Below, piece after piece: positions 58,082 to 64,000 of a stretch of DNA of 64,000 nucleotides (position 1 is the first letter of the stretch; the number at the start of each line of letters is the position of its first letter). The DNA is from a virus. The notes under the pieces were generated by a model. It saw only the letters and a list, made by a program, of their open reading frames with translations. It was not told the DNA's origin and did no database searches. Made by a program: the position numbers and the translations under genes. Location: positions 1-64,000 of IMG/VR virus record IMGVR_UViG_3300008113_000026; one strand, 5' to 3'.

Positions 58082-59850
58082 TATATTGGTCCATCCCTTC
58101 CTGTTTTTTCAGGCTTATAAGCCGTTGGGTTAATATTTTCATGATCGTCCCATGGTTCATGTGTTGGAACACGACGCATTATACTACTAATCTTAGTGCC
58201 AGCATAAAAATTATTATTTTCCCAACCCTTTTGCATGTCACTGGTTGCGTTCTTATCAGCAGTTCTTCCTGAAAGAGAAAATCTATCCAGCGTGACCACA
58301 CTGGTTGCCGCCTCTGGCAGTATTGATAGCGCATCTAAAGCAAATGCTAAATCAGTTGCGGCAGAAGGAGATATTGGGGCAGGCGTTGGACCGTTCATAT
58401 CTATCAACGTAGCTCTTTCAATGTGACTGCCAATTGCGGTGAACACGTTTGCTCCGCCAGCGTTAATAAAGTTACCACCAACAGTGTCCACGTTAAAAGA
58501 TCCTGCTGTCTTAAATGTTGTACTTGCACCAGAAATAAAATTAGTTGCTACTCCTGATTTTACATCAAACTCGGTGAGTGTCTGCATCTTAAGTTCAGTC
58601 GTTGCATACATGTTGATATTACCAAGTACTGAATATAAATCAATGCCTGATAATGGTCCAGCTTGTGTTGGATTAGTACTTGCGCCAGTTGAAGTTAAAC
58701 GAACACGTCCTAGCGCACTAGCATTGAAGTGATTAGCCGCTGTCCAGTTACAATCTAATCCAGCAAACCCTTCAATCAATCCTGATGCTTCAAAATGCAT
58801 AGAGCCTTGTGCCGCAACTATGTTAACATTACTGCCTGCCTCAAAGTTGATATCTCTGTCAGCTCTAAAATTAAAATCATTTTCACTGTGTATGCTTATA
58901 CTATCGGCAGCATAGATATCAATTTTTCCATCACTAGTAAATTCTAACCAAGCAGTTCCTCTACTATTACAAATGTAAATTAAATCACTAGAATTGTGTA
59001 AAAGTATTTGATGTCCAGTACGGGTTCTAAGTCTAACTAACTCGTCAATAATACCTTCTTTTTTAGTTTTTTCATCTTTACCAATGTATCCGTCATCCAT
59101 TACAAACTGTGTTCCGCCTTCACGTTCAACGTAGGCGGGTATTGGATCTTTTTCAGTTCCAAATCGATACTGTTTACCACCCACTACAACAGGTCCTGGT
59201 GTTGAAATTCCGTATACATTGCTGATTGTACTGCGTCTTGCACTGCTAGTTGTTGTTCCTCTTATAGGATCTTTTAATAAACCTTGTGTAGCAAGTCGAA
59301 GTGTAAAAGGATGCATAGCCTTTTTTACAATATCAGGCTTAGAATTGTCTCTACCTTGAACACGTTTGTTAACTTCAACTACAGGAACGATTGCGGTGTC
59401 ACTAGTAAAACCTAACTTAGTTTTTTCTTGTGGCGTTAATTCTGCGTACTGACTTGCGGCAATGCCTGGAACCATTTGATTAACGCCTGGCTCAGGAACA
59501 CATGCTAGCCAAAAACATTGTTCCCTGTCACCTTCAATAAAAATAATAATGACCTTTGTACCAATGTCTGGCGGCACAAACCACATGCCATAACTTTGTT
59601 GTGAGCTTGAAGCGTTACGTAGATTTCCATCTGTTGCTTCATACGCAGTATAGCCAAAAAAGTGTGGGGCATATCTAGGATACACCCTAACAGAGTCTGC
59701 TATTTCTTGGCCGGCTCCACCTTTTCGCAAAATCACACACTCTAATGTTCCCATTCGAGTACTATCATTGTGACCTACTACACGAGCAATATATGGTCCA
59801 TTACTTAAACCAGATATTGAAGGTTGTTGCGTACTATTTTTTAGTTCCAT
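58081..59850 (-). CDS. 5: Baseplate central spike protein gp5-like, no lysozyme domain
   Basis: 589 residues. The N-terminal OB-fold region is present (Y-I-A-R-V-V-G-H-N-D, V-R-V-Y-P-R-Y, M-W-F-V-P-P-D-I-G-T-K-V). The C-terminal half is a repetitive Ser/Thr/Asn/Asp beta-helix style stretch (I-D-I-Y-A-A-D-S-I-S-I-H, F-N-F-R-A-D-R-D-I-N-F-E-A) like the gp5 needle. The T4 lysozyme-type domain that sits between these parts in T4 is absent, which is usual in cyanophage-type relatives. It forms the spike that pierces the outer membrane. Confidence 0.8.
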   Translation of the reverse strand: MELKNSTQQPSISGLSNGPYIARVVGHNDSTRMGTLECVILRKGGAGQEIADSVRVYPRYAPHFFGYTAYEATDGNLRNASSSQQSYGMWFVPPDIGTKVIIIFIEGDREQCFWLACVPEPGVNQMVPGIAASQYAELTPQEKTKLGFTSDTAIVPVVEVNKRVQGRDNSKPDIVKKAMHPFTLRLATQGLLKDPIRGTTTSSARRSTISNVYGISTPGPVVVGGKQYRFGTEKDPIPAYVEREGGTQFVMDDGYIGKDEKTKKEGIIDELVRLRTRTGHQILLHNSSDLIYICNSRGTAWLEFTSDGKIDIYAADSISIHSENDFNFRADRDINFEAGSNVNIVAAQGSMHFEASGLIEGFAGLDCNWTAANHFNASALGRVRLTSTGASTNPTQAGPLSGIDLYSVLGNINMYATTELKMQTLTEFDVKSGVATNFISGASTTFKTAGSFNVDTVGGNFINAGGANVFTAIGSHIERATLIDMNGPTPAPISPSAATDLAFALDALSILPEAATSVVTLDRFSLSGRTADKNATSDMQKGWENNNFYAGTKISSIMRRVPTHEPWDDHENINPTAYKPEKTGRDGPI

Positions 59851-60965
59851 TATCTACCACTTTCTCCTGGAGCACACAGCAAGTCATCTAACGGACTAGG
59901 TCTTGGTATAAATCCTGCTCTAGATAAATCTTTGTTCAGTACTGTGATGTCATTTGCAACTTTATTACTTGCAGAAATTAACTGATCCTGAACTTGTCTT
60001 GTAGCAGAATTATTTGAAGTTTGAGTTGGAAAGTTTACCACATTCAAACCTGAGTCAAGTTCAACTGCTGGTATTCCTGCCGTAAACAAATTATAAGGAT
60101 CATATCCTCCTAATAAATTTTGTACTTGGTCTTCTGTTAATGCTAGGTCTGGATTTCCTCCTGGGCCGACATCAAGTGCAAATGTTGGAACATTCAAATT
60201 AATTTTAGACGTAAACCCATTAGGAGTAGTAATTGTCTGTGGCTGTACTTGCACATCAATTGGTTCTTGATTTAACAACGACAACGGTGGTCTTCCTGAA
60301 TAGAATGCAGGACTACATCCAGGTATGAATGGAATAAACGGTAACAATATTGGTGGTGGGAATTTAAATTTCAAATACTCAACCAATCTTTTTATGTACT
60401 CAGCCAACGGATTGTAAATTATTAAATTTAATCCTAAAATTTTATTAATGGCATCTCTTGCCGCAATCAGTGCTTTCTTAATTGGTTCAGGAAACGGTAT
60501 CCAACCTTGTCTAATAATTTTTGCTAGGAGTGCCGCAGCCAGTAAAGGATTCTTTAAAACACACTGTATTAAATTTTGTATACTAGTAACTGCTGATTCA
60601 ACATAATTTTTAATTGCCTGTATCTTGCCTTTTAAAATTTGTACTAGTATATTAACTCCTTGACTTGCTCCAAAAAGTGTTGCCAATGTCACGCCTGGAT
60701 CAATTGTGATGGTTTTTAATTGTGGTGCTGGTTCTGGTCTGTCTGTTTCTAAACCAAATATTCCTAATATGCCTTGTATAATTGCCGCAACTTGCGCCAA
60801 CTGCGGCACAATTGCTGCCGCGCCGTTAACGTTAATTGCAAAGTTGCCATCTGCTTGTATAGAAAAATTTAAAAATTTTCCAACGTTAGCTCGTTGATAT
60901 GATGCAGAATATAATGATGCACGATCATCAACTCTCCATTCAAATAATTTATTTGGACCTACCAT
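59850..60965 (-). CDS. Uncharacterised baseplate protein
   Basis: 371 residues, overlapping gp5 by one base. It has a hydrophobic Ala/Leu/Ile helical middle (about 95-185, including A-A-A-L-L-A-K-I-I-R-Q) and a Pro-rich stretch F-P-P-P-I-L-L-P-F-I-P-F-I-P. It is then polar to the end (L-C-A-P-G-E-S-G-R). This amphipathic part may be in the tube lumen or membrane-active, but I know no family. It is co-transcribed with gp5 and gp53. Confidence 0.6.
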   Translation of the reverse strand: MVGPNKLFEWRVDDRASLYSASYQRANVGKFLNFSIQADGNFAINVNGAAAIVPQLAQVAAIIQGILGIFGLETDRPEPAPQLKTITIDPGVTLATLFGASQGVNILVQILKGKIQAIKNYVESAVTSIQNLIQCVLKNPLLAAALLAKIIRQGWIPFPEPIKKALIAARDAINKILGLNLIIYNPLAEYIKRLVEYLKFKFPPPILLPFIPFIPGCSPAFYSGRPPLSLLNQEPIDVQVQPQTITTPNGFTSKINLNVPTFALDVGPGGNPDLALTEDQVQNLLGGYDPYNLFTAGIPAVELDSGLNVVNFPTQTSNNSATRQVQDQLISASNKVANDITVLNKDLSRAGFIPRPSPLDDLLCAPGESGR

Positions 60966-60974
60966 TGTATTTCC

Positions 60975-62987
60975 TTATATTGTCAAGTTAATTTGGTTCA
61001 ACGTGAACCTATCTGTAAAAGACTGTATTTTTTGTGATGCAGCCAAGTCTTGTGAAACGTTCCTTGTACCAATTAATTTTTGTTTAAAGATTCCATTTGA
61101 AAAAGTACTTTCTACTTCTCTCACAGTGTAGTATGCACTTAATCTTGATAGAGCCTTGTCTTCGTTGGCTTCTCCCGATGTTAAAAATCCTTGAGAATTA
61201 AAATCTTTTGGTGCGTAAGCAATAACTCGCAAAACAGGATCTACTGATCGTAACGCAATTCCGCCATCAACAGTAAACAATGTGCTTTCACCATCTATTT
61301 TGTTTCCATCATCAATGTATTGTGTTCCTAACCACATTGGGTCTCCTAATATTTCCATATTAAGTTCAACGTTCTCATACGGATTATTCATCAAGGAGTT
61401 TATATCTCTTGCCAAAGTAAACAAAGGATCAGGCTGATTAGCACCTTTAACTGCAATCTCTTGTCTATCACTATTTGGATTTGGTGTTGTATTGCTGGAA
61501 ATTCCATCAGCAGGGGTTGGAACTAACGTACCAGTAGCGATAGCAACAGGACTAACTACTTTTTGCTCAGTTTGCTGTCCGCCAGCGGCACCTGGTACGT
61601 CTGTACTTACATAATTACCTGTAATAATTTTTGTCCACATTTGATTAAAATTTAAATTGAAAGACAATATGTCTTTATTTTTACCAGTATACTGCCATTC
61701 ATATCTTCTAGCAGTCATACCTTCATAATCAGATGCAGGCGGCTTGTATGTTGGAACAAAGATTGATGACAGTTTTGTGTAGTGTACTTTCCTAGGAATT
61801 ATTTGAAATGTTATTATCTTAGGAGTGATATTTCTAGCAGTGTCATGCCGATCATCCGGTTGATTTTCTACTTTAGTCACTACTCTCCACCAGTTAATCC
61901 ATCCGCCTTTATTAAAGTCACCTTGGAATTGAGTTTTAATTTTTTCAGTAACGTATAAACTATCTTGAATAATTGCATCAATTATTTTTGTTAAGCCTAA
62001 GGACCCTGGTATGGTCAATGTTGCTTTAAGATTTTCAGGTTGTTCTCCTACTTGCACAGTGCCAGTTATATATGATGTTTTAGTAAATTCTTTATTTGCC
62101 GCATCTTTAAAAATGTCAAACATTTGGGCTTTGGCGAACTCACTATTGTCAGTTACGTTTCCTTTTTCATCATGAAATACAATTTTATATCGATTGAGTT
62201 TGTACTTAGTTTTTTCTTCGGCTGATTTTTGTATATTCTCTAATGAAAGTTCTAAGTCTTTTATAACTTCCCCAACAGTTACTCCTTGCACATTTATTTC
62301 TTGATTTATTTTATTAGAATCGTCATAAGTTCCTGTTTGATTGACTGGAACTCCTTTAATCTCCCACGTGGTACCTTGCTGTGTTAGCTTGGCTTCCATG
62401 TGTGTAATAATCATTGGATAATATCTTGTTGTATAAGGTATTAATTCTGGTTGTGTAGAATCTTCGTGATATCCAACAAAATCAATTTTTAAAACAAAAG
62501 CATTTGATTTGTCAAAATTCTTATATCCTTTAACAGTTAACGCGGTAATAATATTTGTTAAAAAAGTGTCAAGACTATATGGCTCAACAATTTTTAATCG
62601 TATTTCAGTAGTCCAATCTCTTGACTTGCCTACAAAGTTTTTAATATACAAGTCTTCTAAATAATAATCATAGTTTGCATTAGCAGATTGATTAAGCGTG
62701 TTAATAATATTTTGCAAATTATTAAGTGTTTGAGACTTTGAACCTTTTGGTGCACCGGTTCCTTTTCCGTGGCTAGAAAATATAACATTAGTAAATCCAG
62801 CAGTCTTGTAAGATCCTGATTTTAATTCTTCAGGACTTACTACTGCAAATGTTACTCTATAATTAAACGTTCTATAATCATGCAGTATATTTTCTCCTGG
62901 ATAGGATGCGCTTCTAATTATATTGTTTAAAAGATTGGTGCCAAGCTCTTTTAGTGTTGAACCAGTTGTTGCTCGTTGAAGAGACAT
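60975..62987 (-). CDS. Uncharacterised baseplate/hub protein
   Basis: 670 residues. The N-terminal region reads Y-R-V-T-F-A-V-V-S-P-E-E-L and contains a loop S-S-H-G-K-G-T-G-A-P-K-G. The rest is mixed alpha/beta, with P-Y-E-N-V-E-L-N-M-E-I-L-G-D-P and W-L-G-T-Q-Y-I-D near the end, wording typical of hub proteins. It could be a gp27-like hub or a distal baseplate piece by place, but the evidence does not settle which. It overlaps gp53 by one base. Confidence 0.55.
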   Translation of the reverse strand: MSLQRATTGSTLKELGTNLLNNIIRSASYPGENILHDYRTFNYRVTFAVVSPEELKSGSYKTAGFTNVIFSSHGKGTGAPKGSKSQTLNNLQNIINTLNQSANANYDYYLEDLYIKNFVGKSRDWTTEIRLKIVEPYSLDTFLTNIITALTVKGYKNFDKSNAFVLKIDFVGYHEDSTQPELIPYTTRYYPMIITHMEAKLTQQGTTWEIKGVPVNQTGTYDDSNKINQEINVQGVTVGEVIKDLELSLENIQKSAEEKTKYKLNRYKIVFHDEKGNVTDNSEFAKAQMFDIFKDAANKEFTKTSYITGTVQVGEQPENLKATLTIPGSLGLTKIIDAIIQDSLYVTEKIKTQFQGDFNKGGWINWWRVVTKVENQPDDRHDTARNITPKIITFQIIPRKVHYTKLSSIFVPTYKPPASDYEGMTARRYEWQYTGKNKDILSFNLNFNQMWTKIITGNYVSTDVPGAAGGQQTEQKVVSPVAIATGTLVPTPADGISSNTTPNPNSDRQEIAVKGANQPDPLFTLARDINSLMNNPYENVELNMEILGDPMWLGTQYIDDGNKIDGESTLFTVDGGIALRSVDPVLRVIAYAPKDFNSQGFLTSGEANEDKALSRLSAYYTVREVESTFSNGIFKQKLIGTRNVSQDLAASQKIQSFTDRFTLNQINLTI

Positions 62988-63295
62988 TATGCAACTCCTA
63001 AGTCTTTGAACAGTTGTGATCTTTGTGGAATATAAATTTTTATTCCAGCAACTAAATCGTAAATTGGATCTTTAATTACTTCAGGGTTCCTCATGGCAAA
63101 CACCCACCACAACTTAGGATCCCCGTATGCATCATTAGCCAACAAGTCTGGACGATACTCGTACTGAGATGGCAGTTCAACCAGTGTATCGTCAAGTGCC
63201 ATTGTTATTTCCCTTGGTGTCCAAACATCAAGATAAAAATCAGTTAGCTGTGTATTTTTATATGGTGAATATTCACCATATTTGTATTCATTCAT
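62987..63295 (-). CDS. 53: Baseplate wedge protein gp53-like
   Basis: 102 residues, shorter than T4 gp53 (196). Typical features are R-P-D-L-L-A-N-D-A-Y-G-D-P-K-L-W-W-V-F and the end A-G-I-K-I-Y-I-P-Q, a LysM-like pattern that I associate with the gp53 family of T4-like marine phages. gp53 joins wedges into the ring. One-base overlaps with the genes on both sides show a tight operon. Confidence 0.8.
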   Translation of the reverse strand: MNEYKYGEYSPYKNTQLTDFYLDVWTPREITMALDDTLVELPSQYEYRPDLLANDAYGDPKLWWVFAMRNPEVIKDPIYDLVAGIKIYIPQRSQLFKDLGVA

Positions 63296-64000
63296 TATAG
63301 ATATCCTCTTCCATCCAACGCTCCAGATATAAACTGGTCCACACTAAAGTTGGACATTTCTCGTCTACTATAAACAGGAATTAATGTCATTGATATTGTA
63401 CTTAATGTAGGAACTTTGTTAACTCTATTGCCAAAGTTAAATCCAGTAATATAATCTACATCATTGGGTAAGTCAATACTAAATCCACCTACTACCACAG
63501 GAATGTTTTCATAAACGTTTGCTCCGTATGCATTAAATCGACAAACTGGAGGTGGTGATCCAGATAGTGAGTCATTGCCTGTACGCATTTTTGTAATAGC
63601 TCTCAAGGCATGCACAGTTGCTAGCCAATAAACTGCTTCTTGTCTATTTTGTACTGGAAATTGTCCAGACACACTTATGGTTCCAACATCTGTGTTCTGA
63701 TAAGAATAAACTGCATAATTACTATGTTGTATGGTAGCTGGATTCCAATTTACTTTGGTGTCTTGTTTTACAGTAGGAGTTACTGGAAAATAAATTCCTG
63801 CCCATGCACCTGGATTTGACCCTGTTGGGTTACTATCTAAAACTTGAGTAATAGATCCGACAGGCCAATACTGATTAGGAATTTTCAAATATACTCTACT
63901 TTCTAAACTCGCTTGTCTTTCTTGGGAGGTAAAACTAACTTTGACCGTAGAGTTCAACACCTTATCTGCCGCGGCAGTCCTAATAATAGACTGTCCGTTA
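63295..64000 (-). CDS. Baseplate tail-tube-cap-like protein, 5' end off the window
   Basis: The frame is open beyond the GTG at 63960 to the window edge (N-G-Q-S-I-I-R-T-A-A-A-D-K-V), so the start lies outside. At least 234 residues are visible. Features include L-K-I-P-N-Q-Y-W, Y-F-P-V-T-P-T, V-Y-S-Y-Q-N-T-D-V-G-T-I-S-V-S-G-Q-F-P and a late G-F-S-I-D-L-P-N-D-V. This beta-rich sequence fits a tube or tube-cap subunit (gp48/gp54 type) by place next to gp53, but the exact match is uncertain. Confidence 0.65.
   Translation of the reverse strand, partial: NGQSIIRTAAADKVLNSTVKVSFTSQERQASLESRVYLKIPNQYWPVGSITQVLDSNPTGSNPGAWAGIYFPVTPTVKQDTKVNWNPATIQHSNYAVYSYQNTDVGTISVSGQFPVQNRQEAVYWLATVHALRAITKMRTGNDSLSGSPPPVCRFNAYGANVYENIPVVVGGFSIDLPNDVDYITGFNFGNRVNKVPTLSTISMTLIPVYSRREMSNFSVDQFISGALDGRGYL

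Noticed and set aside
1-64000. tRNA genes, integrase, insertion sequences, photosynthesis genes
   Set aside because: None seen on reading through both strands; gaps between genes are too short (under about 100 bases) for most of these.

Overview
The window is part of the genome of a large, AT-rich, T4-type tailed phage (myovirus). The T4-type core is unmistakable: family B DNA polymerase (gp43), sliding clamp (gp45-like), an Rnh-type 5'-3' nuclease, thymidylate synthase and a baseplate run (gp53-, gp5-, gp25- and gp6-like). Overall style (gp5 without a lysozyme domain, tandem paralogous fibre genes, one giant baseplate-adjacent gene, small ATGA-coupled genes) resembles marine or freshwater T4-like phages of cyanobacteria or SAR11-type hosts. 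The host cannot be fixed from the sequence. No tRNA, CRISPR, integrase or insertion sequence was seen. Both edges cut through genes, and no gap between genes exceeds about 100 bases.

Left block, plus strand, 1-8153: a run of mostly uncharacterised proteins. Several begin with a T4 capsid-targeting-like N-terminus (MKI-x-x-L/I-L/I-x-E or similar). They include a fusion of a ligase-like nucleotidyltransferase domain with an HxGH-type adenylyltransferase domain (802 aa) and a GH19-type muramidase. A Dps/ferritin-like protein, a HAD-type nucleotidase and several Lys-rich proteins lie among them. My inference is that part of this block encodes internal head proteins packaged with the DNA.

Middle block, plus strand, 8166-30253: early and replication genes, headed by several sigma70-like promoters (TTGACW - 16 to 18 bp - TAtaAT). 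It begins with a DsbA-like protein, DNA polymerase and clamp. Then comes a long, tightly overlapping cluster with a TGT/DpdA-like transglycosylase, a QueD-like T-fold protein, GTP cyclohydrolase I (FolE) and a QueE-like radical SAM enzyme. Together these point to 7-deazaguanine in the phage DNA. A GT4-type glycosyltransferase, an Fe(II)/2-oxoglutarate oxygenase-like protein, a cupin, a phosphoribosyltransferase and a HIT protein are interleaved, which raises the possibility of a further-decorated base. The block ends with the Rnh nuclease, a MoxR ATPase and a HEXXH/VWA partner under their own promoters, then DHFR and ThyA.

Right block, minus strand, 30250-64000: late structural genes meeting thyA tail to tail with a 4-bp overlap. 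Read in transcription order from the right edge: a partial baseplate/tube protein, gp53, two uncharacterised baseplate proteins, gp5, gp25, gp6, a 4,747-residue protein in the gp7 position, a smaller structural protein, and four tandem paralogous tail-fibre genes. One fibre-type gene ends in a tail-collar domain, and a 2OG-Fe(II) oxygenase and a small helical protein are inserted between two of them. T4-late-promoter-like TAAATA boxes precede three of these genes.
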